Part shown: piece after piece, positions 25,951-35,740 of the stretch
How the letters are laid out: the number at the start of each line of letters is the position of its first letter
How positions within the stretch are numbered: position 1 is the stretch's first letter
Source: Paenibacillus sp. Marseille-Q4541
Lineage (GTDB): Bacteria; Bacillota; Bacilli; Paenibacillales; Paenibacillaceae
Reading direction: 5' to 3'
DNA length: 64,000 bases
NCBI RefSeq assembly: GCF_018310695.1
Contig: NZ_JAGXCY010000007.1
Span: forward strand, 155,254-219,253
Position numbers and translations under genes: made by a program
The notes under the pieces: model-generated
Databases searched by the model: none
What the model was told of the DNA's origin: nothing
Seen by the model: the letters and a program-made list of their open reading frames with translations, nothing else

Positions 25951-26154
25951 ATGGATAACAACGTAATGAAAGGGAAATGGACCCAAATGAAAGGTGAAGC
26001 CAAAAAACAATGGGGTAAACTGACAGATGACGATCTGGATGTGATTAACGGTGAGAAAGACAAGTTGATCGGTAAACTCCAAGAAAAATACGGTCATACA
26101 CGTGAGCAAGCTGAAATCGAGTATAATAACTGGAATAATACGAGCGTACGCTAA
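25951..26154 (+). CDS. CsbD-family stress protein
   Basis: 67-aa hydrophilic helical protein. Family pattern: NVMKGKWTQMKGEAKKQWGKLTDDDLDVINGEKDKLIGKLQEKYG, quoted here by its markers GKWTQMKGEAKKQWGKL and GEKDKLIGKLQEKYG. CsbD proteins are made under general stress (sigma-B in Bacillus). I could not find a clear sigma-B promoter upstream. Has its own terminator. Confidence 0.92.
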   Translation: MDNNVMKGKWTQMKGEAKKQWGKLTDDDLDVINGEKDKLIGKLQEKYGHTREQAEIEYNNWNNTSVR

Positions 26155-26184
26155 TAATCCATACGTTATGTACCTTATATATAC

Positions 26185-26224
26185 AAAGAAAAGAGTAGGT
26201 TCTACGGAATCTACTCTTTTCTTT
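26185..26224 (+). terminator. Rho-independent terminator after csbD-like gene
   Basis: AAAGAAAAGAGTAG (26185-26198) pairs perfectly with CTACTCTTTTCTTT (26211-26224). Confidence 0.85.
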
Positions 26225-26305
26225 GTTCTGTTATGGAAAGGGATGTGTTCATGATATGATTTGTTCAAAATAGGAGAAACTCAGCCTACTAGGAGGGAAC
26301 CAATT

Positions 26306-26995
26306 TTGGAATCGACTCGTAAAGCAGTTGTTATCGGAGCAACCGGGATGGTTGGAAAACAATTGGTTACACAGCTGCTTGAACAGCATACCTACGCTGA
26401 AGTCATTATTTTAGTAAGAAAACCGACGGAAATGACTCATCCCAAGCTGAAACAACAAGTGGTCGTAAATTGGGATGAGCTTCAAGAATATGAAGCTGTA
26501 TTTCAGCAAGCCGATGTATTGTTCTGCTGTATAGGTACAACCATCAAGAAGGCTGGATCACAAGAGGCTTTCCGCAAAGTAGATTTGGAATATCCAGTTG
26601 CAGCTGCGAAGATCGCATATCGCCATGGAGTGCGGCAATTTATTGGAATTTCTTCTATGGGTGCGAATTCCCAATCTCGCATTTTCTATTCGCGCACGAA
26701 AGGTCAGTTTGAAGAAGAGATTGCAAAGATCGGTATACCAGGTGTACATTTTGTACGACCTTCCTTATTGCTCGGAGAACGTAAAGAACGAAGAGCAGGG
26801 GAAAAGTTTGGTGAAGTTATCTTAAGGTGGATGGATCCTCTTTTGAAGCTTGGAATAGGTCAGAATTATCGTGCTATATCCGGGACGATGGTCGCGAGAG
26901 CAATGATTTGTATTGCGCGGCGTGACCAGACAGGAGTATATCATTATTCCAACCAACAGATTCGTAAGATAGCGGAAGAACTTTCCCAGGAGTAG
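26306..26995 (+). CDS. NAD(P)-binding oxidoreductase-like protein (TIP30/HTATIP2-type atypical SDR)
   Basis: 229 aa. Rossmann motif GATGMVGKQLVTQLL near the N-terminus, then NWDELQEYE, LFCCIGTTIKKAGSQEAFRKVD, a SSMGAN segment and YSRTKGQFEEE, the extended pattern of the TIP30-like nucleoside-diphosphate-sugar epimerase relatives; Y-x-x-x-K is present (YSRTK). TTG at 26306 is chosen because AGGAGGGA lies 7 bp upstream; the next in-frame TTG at 26261 has no site. Function unknown. Confidence 0.85.
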   Translation: MESTRKAVVIGATGMVGKQLVTQLLEQHTYAEVIILVRKPTEMTHPKLKQQVVVNWDELQEYEAVFQQADVLFCCIGTTIKKAGSQEAFRKVDLEYPVAAAKIAYRHGVRQFIGISSMGANSQSRIFYSRTKGQFEEEIAKIGIPGVHFVRPSLLLGERKERRAGEKFGEVILRWMDPLLKLGIGQNYRAISGTMVARAMICIARRDQTGVYHYSNQQIRKIAEELSQE

Positions 26996-27071
26996 AAATA
27001 GACAAGCATCTATCAATTGACTACAATAAAGCGTATAGAAAAGTGTGGAAAAATAAAGGAGGATCATCCAG

Positions 27072-27452
27072 ATGAGTAAAAGCACAATCTCGACTGAAAA
27101 AGCACCAGGCGCAATTGGGCCTTATAGCCAAGCAGTAGAAGCAGGCGGTTTTATTTTTACATCCGGACAGCTCGGTATCGACCCAGCAACAGGAGAATTT
27201 GGGGCTACTGTAGAAGAGCAGACTCGTTTGTCCCTTGAGAACGTAAAAGCAATTCTGGAAGCAGCAGGTGCAAGTTTGAACCAAGTTGTGAAGACAACTG
27301 TTTTCTTAAAAGATATGAACGATTTTGTACGTGTTAACGAAGTGTACAGTTCATTTTTTGAACAGCCGTATCCAGCACGCAGTGCAGTAGAAGTGGCACG
27401 ACTGCCGAAAGATGCGCTCGTAGAAATCGAGACGATCACGTTAAAAGGATAA
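27072..27452 (+). CDS. ridA: RidA-family enamine/imine deaminase
   Basis: 126-aa YjgF/YER057c/UK114 protein that hydrolyses reactive enamine or imine intermediates released by PLP enzymes. Family markers: [40 protein letters not shown], and the catalytic-Arg segment [21 protein letters not shown] consensus AAAGGAGGATC precedes the ATG. Trimeric in known cases. Confidence 0.95.
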   Translation: MSKSTISTEKAPGAIGPYSQAVEAGGFIFTSGQLGIDPATGEFGATVEEQTRLSLENVKAILEAAGASLNQVVKTTVFLKDMNDFVRVNEVYSSFFEQPYPARSAVEVARLPKDALVEIETITLKG

Positions 27453-27485
27453 GTACATTCATTAATACAGTACTTTATTACAGAC

Positions 27486-27516
27486 AAAAGACCATCGCTT
27501 AAGCGATGGTCTTTTT
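27486..27516. terminator. Bidirectional terminator between ridA and the TspO-like gene
   Basis: AAAAGACCATCGCTT (27486-27500) directly abuts its complement AAGCGATGGTCTTTT (27501-27515), serving both convergent genes. Confidence 0.85.
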
Positions 27517-27518
27517 GC

Positions 27519-28277
27519 TTATTTTCTCTTCCGAAGGAAAATCCAAACCGCAAACAGGAAGATCAGAATGGCGAGTCCAATGGAAGTATAGGAAACGGAA
27601 AGAATATCCGATTGTTTTACACCGATAGCGATGTAAGCCCATACGAATACAAGTGGCATGACGAAATCGCTGTACCGATAGCTGATTACGAAGGCTACAA
27701 TGCTTCCTAGCAGAAGCAGAATGATCGCCCATGTCTCGTCTCCAAGATTGAATCCGCGAAAACCTACTTTACTGAGCCACACGGTCACGTTAATGAGCGT
27801 AGCCACACTGACCCATCCTATATAAACGCTAAAGGGGAGTTTTACGAACCAAGTTTCCCCCATTGTAGGTGAAGCGAGATTACGTGTACGTAAATACATT
27901 TGAATGAGAGAGAGTAATAAAATAAAGATGACTATGACCGACCAGCCAGTCAGAAGATTCTGCCAAAGAATAATCCAGCCTGCATTAGCGATGCAACTGA
28001 TCAAAAACCAAATCCCCGTACGCTCTGTCGTATGCCGCTGTCGCTGAGAAGGCAGGAATTGTAGAATGATAAAACCGGCAAGAAGGATATAAATGAAAGA
28101 CCAAATCATAAATGCGTACCCTGCTGGAGTAATGAGTACCGGATATAGTTCTGAAACTTCACCCGTTGTTCTTCCTCCGATCGGCAAAATATTCGCAAGT
28201 GCGTTAACTACAACAACAAGAATAAAGCCGATCACATTCAGCCACTTATAGGGGCTGTGTTTGCTGCTTAACTGCAT
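27519..28277 (-). CDS. Tryptophan-rich sensory (TspO/MBR-like) membrane protein
   Basis: 252 aa, about seven or eight hydrophobic segments. The signature NALANILPIGGRTTGEVSELY followed by PAGYAFMIWSFIYILLAG matches the long TspO/MBR-type proteins of Bacilli, which exceed the ~160 aa of classical TspO. TspO proteins bind porphyrins and are linked to stress. AGGAGG lies ahead of the ATG. Confidence 0.85.
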   Translation of the reverse strand: MQLSSKHSPYKWLNVIGFILVVVVNALANILPIGGRTTGEVSELYPVLITPAGYAFMIWSFIYILLAGFIILQFLPSQRQRHTTERTGIWFLISCIANAGWIILWQNLLTGWSVIVIFILLLSLIQMYLRTRNLASPTMGETWFVKLPFSVYIGWVSVATLINVTVWLSKVGFRGFNLGDETWAIILLLLGSIVAFVISYRYSDFVMPLVFVWAYIAIGVKQSDILSVSYTSIGLAILIFLFAVWIFLRKRK

Positions 28278-28546
28278 CTTATGTCCTCCTTAATTGTTTA
28301 TGTAAAGGATATGCTGAATGACCAAAGGGTCATGAGTTTACTTACCCATAACCTATGTTTCTCAACCTGATAAGACTTACATTCAAGCAATGCGCTCAAC
28401 TAATATAACCCGCAAATTGCCTGCAGAAGAAGGACCTTTTTCTCGAGCTATTTCTATATTATGTAATTATTTACCTTAAATATCATTCATTTCCCTTCAT
28501 ATGGGTTACATATACAATAAAGTGGTCAAGAAAAGGGGGTTCAGCG

Positions 28547-29425
28547 ATGAATCGAAAGTCGTCACAGATGATGCAGCAATGGGTTTTTGTTGGTCCGGCT
28601 TTATTTTTCTTTTTACTTATTATTGCGGCTCCGTTTTTGCTAGGGATGTATTACTCCTTCACTGAATGGAACGGAGCGACCAAAGATCCAACTTGGGTGG
28701 GGTTTGCTAACTTCACCAAAATACTTACGGATGACCCGGCTTTCTTGAAATCGTTTACATTTACAGCTTGGTTCACACTAGCGGGGGTTGTACTTACCAA
28801 TGTCATCGGATTTTTTCTAGCGTACTTCCTGACCAAGCCGCTAAAGACGAAAAACGTGCTGCGAACTGTTTTTTTTATGCCGAATGTCATCGGAGGGTTG
28901 TTACTCGGGTTTATCTGGCAGTTTATTTTTGTTCGCGGGTTTGCTTCTGTCGGGGAAGTAACCGGACTGTCCTTTTTCAACCTACCGTGGCTTGGAGATG
29001 AAATAACAGCTTTTTGGGCTATTGTCATTGTATTCGTATGGCAAACCGCAGGTTATCTGATGGTCATCTACATCTCCTCACTGAACAATGTGCCAACAGA
29101 AGTTATCGAAGCGGCGCAGATTGATGGGGCGAGCAGAGGCCAGATTCTAAAAAGCATTATTGTACCGCTCATTATGCCGGGGGTGACCGTCTGTCTGTTT
29201 CTTGCCATCTCTTGGTCATTCAAAATGTTTGATCTAAACCTTTCCTTGACCAAAGGAGGACCGTTCCGTTCAACAGAGTCTTTAGCTCTGAACATTTATA
29301 ACGAGGCATTCGTTAACGGAAGGTACGGACTCGGTACGGCGAAGGCGCTGATCTTCTTCATCGTTGTTGCTGTCATTACGAGTATTCAGGTCCGCCTCAC
29401 GAAGAGTAAGGAGGTGGAAGCCTAA
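28547..29425 (+). CDS. Carbohydrate ABC transporter permease (MalF/UgpA type)
   Basis: 292 aa, six membrane helices, CUT1 family. Markers: GPALFFFLLIIAAPFLLGMYYSF at the N-terminus, FFMPNVIGGLLLGFIWQFIF, and the EAA loop EVIEAAQIDGASRGQILKSIIVPLIMPG, given by its core EAAQIDGASRGQ. The stop codon overlaps the next start by one base (TAATG), implying translational coupling. Substrate unknown; probably an oligosaccharide or sugar alcohol. Confidence 0.93.
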   Translation: MNRKSSQMMQQWVFVGPALFFFLLIIAAPFLLGMYYSFTEWNGATKDPTWVGFANFTKILTDDPAFLKSFTFTAWFTLAGVVLTNVIGFFLAYFLTKPLKTKNVLRTVFFMPNVIGGLLLGFIWQFIFVRGFASVGEVTGLSFFNLPWLGDEITAFWAIVIVFVWQTAGYLMVIYISSLNNVPTEVIEAAQIDGASRGQILKSIIVPLIMPGVTVCLFLAISWSFKMFDLNLSLTKGGPFRSTESLALNIYNEAFVNGRYGLGTAKALIFFIVVAVITSIQVRLTKSKEVEA

Positions 29426-30261
29426 TGGAGACGAGTAAAAATTATCGTTTTGGAACTCTGCTTACGGAAATTGTCATGATTTTGATAGCCATCCTGTTTC
29501 TCGTTCCATTTTACTTTCTGTTTGTGAACTCGGTCAAAAGTTTTGGGGATTTGTTATCCAATGCAGCTGCGTGGCCGCAAGCTTTTGAATGGGGGAACTA
29601 CCAGCGGGCTTGGGAAATTACAAAGTTTCCGAAAGTGCTATTCAATTCACTCTTTGTCACCGTAATTAGTAACTTGTTGCTAGTTTTGTTTAGTTCCATG
29701 ACAGCTTACCGGATGGTAAGGCATAACTCGAGATTTAATCGTGTGCTCTTCACACTGTTTGTTGCCGCAATGGTTATTCCATTTCAATCTATTATGATCC
29801 CGCTAGTTAAGGTGACAAGTACCGTTGGGCTAATGAACAGCCACTATGGGCTCATTATTTGTTACCTAGGTTTTGGTATACCGATGTCCGTGTTTCTGTT
29901 CCATGGTTTTGTAAAATCGGTTCCAATGGAGATTGAAGAAGCGGCTAAAGTCGATGGCAGTAACGCGTATGGCGTATTTTTTCGGATCGTTTATCCGCTG
30001 ATGCGCCCCATGTATGTCACGATCATTATTCTGAATACATTGTGGATCTGGAATGACTATCTGCTGCCGTCCATTATTTTGCAGAACAGTTCGCTTCATA
30101 CCATTCCGATTGCCACCTATGCCTTTTTTGGACAATACACCAAACAATGGGACTTGGCGTTGCCCGCATTAGTGCTTGGAATTACGCCCATCATTATATT
30201 CTTTTTGCTAATGCAAAAATATATCATTCAAGGGATCACCGCAGGTTCTGTAAAAGGCTAA
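29425..30261 (+). CDS. Carbohydrate ABC transporter permease (MalG/UgpE type)
   Basis: 278 aa second CUT1 permease. N-terminal helix IVMILIAILFLVPFYFLFVNSVKSF, then the EAA loop EEAAKVDGSNAYGVFFRIVYPLMRP (core EEAAKVDGSNAYG) and NDYLLPSIIL. Forms the channel with the preceding gene. The gene order permease-permease-binding protein differs from the usual binding protein-first order. Confidence 0.93.
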   Translation: METSKNYRFGTLLTEIVMILIAILFLVPFYFLFVNSVKSFGDLLSNAAAWPQAFEWGNYQRAWEITKFPKVLFNSLFVTVISNLLLVLFSSMTAYRMVRHNSRFNRVLFTLFVAAMVIPFQSIMIPLVKVTSTVGLMNSHYGLIICYLGFGIPMSVFLFHGFVKSVPMEIEEAAKVDGSNAYGVFFRIVYPLMRPMYVTIIILNTLWIWNDYLLPSIILQNSSLHTIPIATYAFFGQYTKQWDLALPALVLGITPIIIFFLLMQKYIIQGITAGSVKG

Positions 30262-30292
30262 CCACCATTTTCCAATACGGGAGGGATTTATT

Positions 30293-31558
30293 TTGAAGAA
30301 AAAAGGGATGCTTGCACTTACTTCATTATTACTATGTTCACTGGTTGCAGCGGGGTGTAGTGGGGATAATGGTAGCGGAGCTGAGGCTGGAAAGAAAACG
30401 ATTAAAATCTTTCAATATAAGGTAGAGATCGCCGCAGCTTATGATCGCCTGATCGCCGAATATGAGGAAGAACATCCAGATATCAATATCGAGATTGAAA
30501 CCGTCGGAGGCGGAAGTGATTATGGCGCAGCGCTGAAAACCAAATTTGCAGGTACTGAGCATCCGGATATTTTTAATGTCGGGGGTTATCGTGAACTGGA
30601 TACGTGGATTGACAGTCTGGAGGACTTATCTGGTGAACCTTGGGTAAGTGATGTACTGGACGTTGCTAAAGAGCCGATGACTAAAGACGGCAAACTGTAC
30701 GGTCAGCCTTTGGGACTTGAAGGGTATGGGTTTATCTATAACAAAGATTTGTTTGAGAAAGCAGGGATTACGGAATTGCCGAAGACGCTGAGTCAGCTGC
30801 AGGCTGCGGCTCAGAAGCTACAGGATGCAGGAATTACTCCTTTTTCGAATGGATATCAGGAATGGTGGGTACTTGGAAATCATAATGTAAATGTACCGTT
30901 TGCCAATCAGGCGGATCCCGTTGCCTTTATTCAGGGATTAAATGATGGAACGGAAAAAATTCCGGGCAATCCTGTATTTCAGGATTGGATCAAGCTTTTG
31001 GATTTGACGTTGCAGTACAGTAACAAAAATCCCCTGACGACAGATTACAATACACAGGTTACGACCTTTGCCACAGGAGAGGCAGCCATGATGCAGCAGG
31101 GGAACTGGACACAGGTACAAATTGACGGAATTAATCCAGATTTAAACCTAGGTATCCTCCCGATGCCAATTGGAGAAGATGCAGCGGCTTCAGATAAACT
31201 GTTCGTCGGTGTACCCAATAACTATGTAGTGAATAAAGAGTCTGAAGTGAAGGAAGAAGCAAAAGATTTTCTAGAATGGCTAGTTACCTCAGAAACAGGG
31301 AAAAGATATATGACGGAAGAGTTTAAATTTATTCCTGCTTTCAAAAGCATTTCAGCTGATACAGAGGCTCTTGGGGATCTTGCCGCTGATCTCATTAAAT
31401 ATAGTGATGAAGATAAGGTACTAAGCTGGAACTTCAACCGATTCCCAGAGGGAGTGCCACAAGAATTCGGATCTGTAATGCAAGCGTACATTGCGAAACC
31501 TGATCCTGTAAAATTACTCGAAGATATGCAGAAAAGCTGGGATAGTCTAAAGCAATAA
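30293..31558 (+). CDS. Carbohydrate ABC transporter substrate-binding lipoprotein
   Basis: 421 aa, TTG start after GGGAGGG. Signal peptide with lipobox AAGC (SLVAAGCSG). Mature protein is a family 1 binding protein: YEEEHPDINIEIETVGGG, FAGTEHPDIFNVGG, YNKDLFEKAGITELPKTLSQL, and TFATGEAAMMQQGNWTQVQI. No ATPase gene is linked, so a shared MsmX-like ATPase probably energises it. No sugar regulator or glycosidase adjoins, so the substrate cannot be deduced. Confidence 0.93.
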   Translation: MKKKGMLALTSLLLCSLVAAGCSGDNGSGAEAGKKTIKIFQYKVEIAAAYDRLIAEYEEEHPDINIEIETVGGGSDYGAALKTKFAGTEHPDIFNVGGYRELDTWIDSLEDLSGEPWVSDVLDVAKEPMTKDGKLYGQPLGLEGYGFIYNKDLFEKAGITELPKTLSQLQAAAQKLQDAGITPFSNGYQEWWVLGNHNVNVPFANQADPVAFIQGLNDGTEKIPGNPVFQDWIKLLDLTLQYSNKNPLTTDYNTQVTTFATGEAAMMQQGNWTQVQIDGINPDLNLGILPMPIGEDAAASDKLFVGVPNNYVVNKESEVKEEAKDFLEWLVTSETGKRYMTEEFKFIPAFKSISADTEALGDLAADLIKYSDEDKVLSWNFNRFPEGVPQEFGSVMQAYIAKPDPVKLLEDMQKSWDSLKQ

Positions 31559-31570
31559 ATATTACAACGT

Positions 31571-31608
31571 GAAGATGGTTTCGGTATTGGTCCGGAGCCA
31601 TCTTCTTT
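31571..31608 (+). terminator. Probable terminator of the sugar transporter operon
   Basis: GAAGATGG (31571-31578) pairs with CCATCTTC (31598-31605); only a short TTT follows. Confidence 0.5.
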
Positions 31609-31689
31609 AAAAGACTGTTTTATATTTTTTCTTCTTGCGCATACTAAACCTTACAAATTTTGTACTCAAGCAGGAGGGAATTTAAGTAG

Positions 31690-32328
31690 ATGAAAAAGTT
31701 GATTTTTATGTGTATGTTTGCTCTACTCCTTATCATACAGACTCCCGTCGTCTCGGTAGCAGAAAGTACCACGAATGCTGGTTTAGTAAACCCATCACTC
31801 GTGAATTCACTCCGTCAGGGAGGATATATTCTTTATGTAAGGCATGGGGAGGCCACTATCGGAGAAGATCAGCCGAATCTCATTTTCAGCGACTGTGCAA
31901 CTCAAAGAAACCTTACGGAGGAAGGAAAAAGACAAGCCTCACTTTATGGGCAAAAGCTAAGGGTTTTGCAAATACCGGTACTAACTCCAGTATCGGCGAG
32001 TCCTTTTTGTCGAACAAGGGAAACCGCAGAGCTTGCTTTTGGAGCAGGAAATGTTCAAGTCGATTCCTTTTGGACTAAAGTTTACAATTTAAGTGGGAAT
32101 GTAACCACAGAAGAACGGGAAAATACATTAGCCACTCTTACCACTATATTAGAGAAGGAGCCCCCTACTGGATTGAATAAAGTGATCATTGCTCACAGTT
32201 TCCCTTCGGGGACTGGATTAGGTGAAATTCCTTTCTTAGGTACCGTAATCCTCAAACCTAAAGGACAGGGCAACGGATACGACATTGTAGATAGACTTTC
32301 TTTTAACGAGTTGTCGAGCTTACAGTAA
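31690..32328 (+). CDS. Secreted histidine phosphatase-family protein
   Basis: 212 aa with an N-terminal signal peptide (LIFMCMFALLLIIQTPVVSVAES). The catalytic RHG motif is in YILYVRHGEA, the second Arg in SASPFCRTRETAELAF, and the second catalytic His in KVIIAHSFPSG. Branch unclear: the family covers phytases, phosphoglycerate mutase-like and broad phosphatases. Exported location suggests phosphate scavenging. Monocistronic, with a terminator. Confidence 0.85.
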   Translation: MKKLIFMCMFALLLIIQTPVVSVAESTTNAGLVNPSLVNSLRQGGYILYVRHGEATIGEDQPNLIFSDCATQRNLTEEGKRQASLYGQKLRVLQIPVLTPVSASPFCRTRETAELAFGAGNVQVDSFWTKVYNLSGNVTTEERENTLATLTTILEKEPPTGLNKVIIAHSFPSGTGLGEIPFLGTVILKPKGQGNGYDIVDRLSFNELSSLQ

Positions 32329-32397
32329 TAAACTTCACCGCTACAAATAAGGTCTTCCAGATAACAAGCGAACTGCATTTAATAGGTATGAGAAATA

Positions 32398-32437
32398 CAA
32401 TCGGTTCAAGCTTAAAGGCTATAGCCGATTGTTTTTT
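32398..32437 (+). terminator. Rho-independent terminator
   Basis: CAATCGG (32398-32404) and CCGATTG (32425-32431), followed by TTTTTT. Confidence 0.75.
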
Positions 32438-32536
32438 CGTATTCTTTTGGAAAAAATGCAGTTTCGATTTTTAAATTGATCGATTTTCGTATATGATGGA
32501 GAGTAACAATCTAAAAGGGCTAACGGGTGACTTGCG

Positions 32537-35500
32537 ATGAATCAACCTCTTTATGGAATTTGGCTCGGAGACGTGTTTTTTTGTTTTTCTGGAGAAACGT
32601 CTGAACCCAGGGTCGATGCCTGGAGCCATGGAATACGGAAAATGAAATTAAAGGGCGGTACTTACCGTCCGTTTCAACATGCAGCTTTACGTCTTGCTGA
32701 GCTGAGATGGCAGACAAAGGTACAGAACTTAAGCGCAGATACAACGAAGAAAAAACGAGCAGGAATGGGGCGAACACTGGAAGGGCTTGCTTTAGCTCCG
32801 AAAGATACGTTCGAATTGTTGATCCATTGGAACAAAGAAGAGGCTGCAGGAGCAGGATTTGAAGCAGGAGAGGAAATGGAATACTGGTCCAAAGCGGCTT
32901 TATTTGCATTGGATCTGCTTCTTCGCGGCCAGATCGCTCCAGGAGTAGCTCCGGTAACTGCTACCGGAGGAAGAAGACGTGGCAATCAATCTGCAATAAA
33001 GGGAGCATGGCTCCCTAGACTTACAGAGCAAGAAGATGTGGAGCGTTTCGCTATTCTTGCGGAATCCATCCCTCCGATCGCACTGACGTCTACCGTGGTT
33101 TATACCGAAGTGGAGGCAGAATCAGTGAAAGAGGCAGGAGCAGCGGTACTTTACTCCTTCCTTTGCCAGATGATTCATGCCGCTGTTTCTTCCGAGGTAG
33201 CTGCGGTCGAAAGCAGTCTGTCTAAATATCGTGTGAATTATCGCAGAGGGTACTCTCCGTTGTCTGAACTGTGGTGGAATAGTCTGCTTACCGGTTCTCG
33301 AGAGCTGAGTGTGCAAGGAACTATACAGGAAATTGAGGAACTATCTGAGGCTGTCAGAGAGGCGGGGGAGAGTTCCCCTCCACTGATAGAGAATGAATCC
33401 TCTGGCCCCGAACCTGGGAGACTGCGGCTTGGACTTCGATTAGAACCTCCAGAGAATGGAGGAGGTTCGATATGGAATGTAAGCTTCTGGGCTGAAAGCG
33501 AAAGTGAGTCCGATTTTCGTCTGCCTATTCAGGCAATCTGGTCGCACCCGTCGAAGGACGTTGACCGGGGCTCGACCTTGTATTTATCTGTACAGGAACA
33601 GATGCTAATCGCGCTTGGGAAAGCCTGTGAACTAGCCCCTGCTTTAGTACCTGGAATGGGAGCTTCTCCAACTTCAGTTGAAATGAATACAGAGACGTTC
33701 TATGATTTTATGGCAAATTCTGTGCCCAAACTGCAAAAGAGCGGCGTTACGGTTATGATGCCATCAAAATGGAGTAAGGAAGGCAAACGCAGAACGGGAC
33801 TTAAGCTGAAGATGCTGCAAAATGCGGATGGAGGCGGAGCTGTGAAACGCAGTTCTGCACTCGGGATGGAGCAGCTTGTCACTTTTGAAGCAGAAGCGAT
33901 GCTGGATGGGATTCCTGTATCTCAGGAAGAACTAGCGAGAATTGCGGCTTCGACTTTTCCTTTAGTGGAATTTCGTGGTGAGTGGATTGAGATTGATCCC
34001 AAAGAAATTCGCCAGGTGCTCAGGTTCATGAAGAAGAATGACGAAGGTACGATGGCTTTATCGGAATGGATGCATCTCGTTGCCGAAGATGAGGAAGATG
34101 CAAACTGGAAGGGACTTTCTATATTCGATACAGAATCCTATGGGATGTTGTCTTTCTTGCTTGAAGGGCAAGTACTCAAAGGGATAGAGCCTAGATATAT
34201 ACCGCCTTCCTTGCACGGGAATTTACGGCCGTATCAGGAACGTGGATTCCAGTGGCTTGCTGCGATGCGTGATCTTGGATTCGGGGTATGTCTTGCTGAT
34301 GATATGGGGCTAGGAAAAACCATACAGGTTATTACATGTTTGCTTGATTCCAAGCTTGCAGCTAGGGCGATCAGGGAAGAAGAACGGCAGCTCGAAGGAA
34401 CGACCGAGGATGAATTCGATGCGGAAGGTCCTGCGCTCATCGTATGTCCTACTTCGCTGCTCGGAAACTGGCAGCGGGAACTGGCTCGGTTCGCACCGGA
34501 TTTCAAATTATATATACATCACGGCACTCAGCGTTTGCATGGGGACCGCTTTCGCGAGCAGGCGGAAGAACATGATATTGTGCTGACGACGTATCATTTA
34601 GCAGGTAGAGATGGTTCGGACCTAGCTTCTATACATTGGTCATCCGTTGTACTCGATGAAGCACAATATATTAAGAACTACCGCACGAAACAGGCACAGA
34701 GTGTGATGAAGTTGTCTGCGCCTCACCGCATTGCGATGACGGGAACTCCAGTGGAGAACCGACTGAGTGAGCTATGGTCTATTTTTCAATTTCTTAACCC
34801 AGGGTACCTCGGTACTGCCGCCTCATTCCGCCAGCGTTACGTTGCCGGAGGTGAGGAAGGGGCTCAGACCCTTCGTGAACTGCACAAGCTTGTGTCTCCC
34901 TTTATGCTAAGAAGGCTCAAGAGTGATCCTGATATACGTAAGGATCTTCCAGAGAAGTTGGAGTTGAAATCGTATTGTGCTTTAACGGTTGAACAAACAG
35001 CGATGTATAAAGGTGTGGTGGATCAGCTGCTTACGGGTATTGAAGGTCAGACCGGCTTTACCCGCAAAGGCGTCGTTCTGTCTTCTCTAACAAAACTCAA
35101 GCAGATTTGTGATCATCCTGTTCTGCTAGAGCAGAATCGTAAGGAACATAGTGGACGTGTGGAGCTGTCAGGCAAGCTGGAACGTCTGATGGAGCTCACC
35201 GATGCCATACGGGATAATGGAGAGTCAGCGCTTATCTTTACGCAATATGTATCCATGGGCGATATTTTGGTTCATCAGTTGACTCAGCGGTACGAAGAGA
35301 AGCCTTATTTCCTTCATGGCGGTATCTCTAAAGCAGAACGTGATGCGATGGTAGAGAGCTTCCAAAAAGGAGAAGGCCCATCTATCTTTGTCCTGTCATT
35401 AAGAGCAGGGGGCGTGGGTCTTAACCTTACTCATGCCAGTCATGTAATTCACTATGATCGCTGGTGGAATCCGGCGGTAGAGAATCAGGCTACAGACCGT

Positions 35501-35704
35501 GTGTTCCGAATTGGACAGAAGAAAAACGTCCAGGTTCATAAATTAATATGCCAGGGAACATTAGAAGAGCGAATAGATGAACTGATCGAAAGCAAGAAAC
35601 AGCTGTCTGAGCAAGTCGTAGGTTCCGGTGAAAACTGGCTTACCGAGATGTCCGATGATGAACTGAAGGGTCTTGTTACCTTACAGGGAGAAATGTGGAT
35701 GTAA
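32537..35704 (+). CDS. SNF2-family DEAD-like helicase (YwqA-like)
   Basis: 1055 aa. Residues ~1-540 form the bacterial SNF2-associated region with no clear enzymatic motif. The motor follows: LRPYQERGFQWLAAM, Walker A DDMGLGKT (residue ~588), Walker B DEAQYIKN (~706), MTGTPVENRLSELWSIF, and in the second lobe SLRAGGVGLNLT with the DRWWNPAVENQATDR/FRIGQ motif VI. It is a double-stranded-DNA translocase, not a strand-separating helicase. 36 bp downstream is a small SWIM zinc-finger gene, matching the known SNF2-SWIM pairing in Bacilli. Its cellular role is unknown. Confidence 0.92.
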   Translation: MNQPLYGIWLGDVFFCFSGETSEPRVDAWSHGIRKMKLKGGTYRPFQHAALRLAELRWQTKVQNLSADTTKKKRAGMGRTLEGLALAPKDTFELLIHWNKEEAAGAGFEAGEEMEYWSKAALFALDLLLRGQIAPGVAPVTATGGRRRGNQSAIKGAWLPRLTEQEDVERFAILAESIPPIALTSTVVYTEVEAESVKEAGAAVLYSFLCQMIHAAVSSEVAAVESSLSKYRVNYRRGYSPLSELWWNSLLTGSRELSVQGTIQEIEELSEAVREAGESSPPLIENESSGPEPGRLRLGLRLEPPENGGGSIWNVSFWAESESESDFRLPIQAIWSHPSKDVDRGSTLYLSVQEQMLIALGKACELAPALVPGMGASPTSVEMNTETFYDFMANSVPKLQKSGVTVMMPSKWSKEGKRRTGLKLKMLQNADGGGAVKRSSALGMEQLVTFEAEAMLDGIPVSQEELARIAASTFPLVEFRGEWIEIDPKEIRQVLRFMKKNDEGTMALSEWMHLVAEDEEDANWKGLSIFDTESYGMLSFLLEGQVLKGIEPRYIPPSLHGNLRPYQERGFQWLAAMRDLGFGVCLADDMGLGKTIQVITCLLDSKLAARAIREEERQLEGTTEDEFDAEGPALIVCPTSLLGNWQRELARFAPDFKLYIHHGTQRLHGDRFREQAEEHDIVLTTYHLAGRDGSDLASIHWSSVVLDEAQYIKNYRTKQAQSVMKLSAPHRIAMTGTPVENRLSELWSIFQFLNPGYLGTAASFRQRYVAGGEEGAQTLRELHKLVSPFMLRRLKSDPDIRKDLPEKLELKSYCALTVEQTAMYKGVVDQLLTGIEGQTGFTRKGVVLSSLTKLKQICDHPVLLEQNRKEHSGRVELSGKLERLMELTDAIRDNGESALIFTQYVSMGDILVHQLTQRYEEKPYFLHGGISKAERDAMVESFQKGEGPSIFVLSLRAGGVGLNLTHASHVIHYDRWWNPAVENQATDRVFRIGQKKNVQVHKLICQGTLEERIDELIESKKQLSEQVVGSGENWLTEMSDDELKGLVTLQGEMWM

Positions 35705-35740
35705 GTATAGATTTTGATTCAGGAAAGGGGTGAGGTGAAG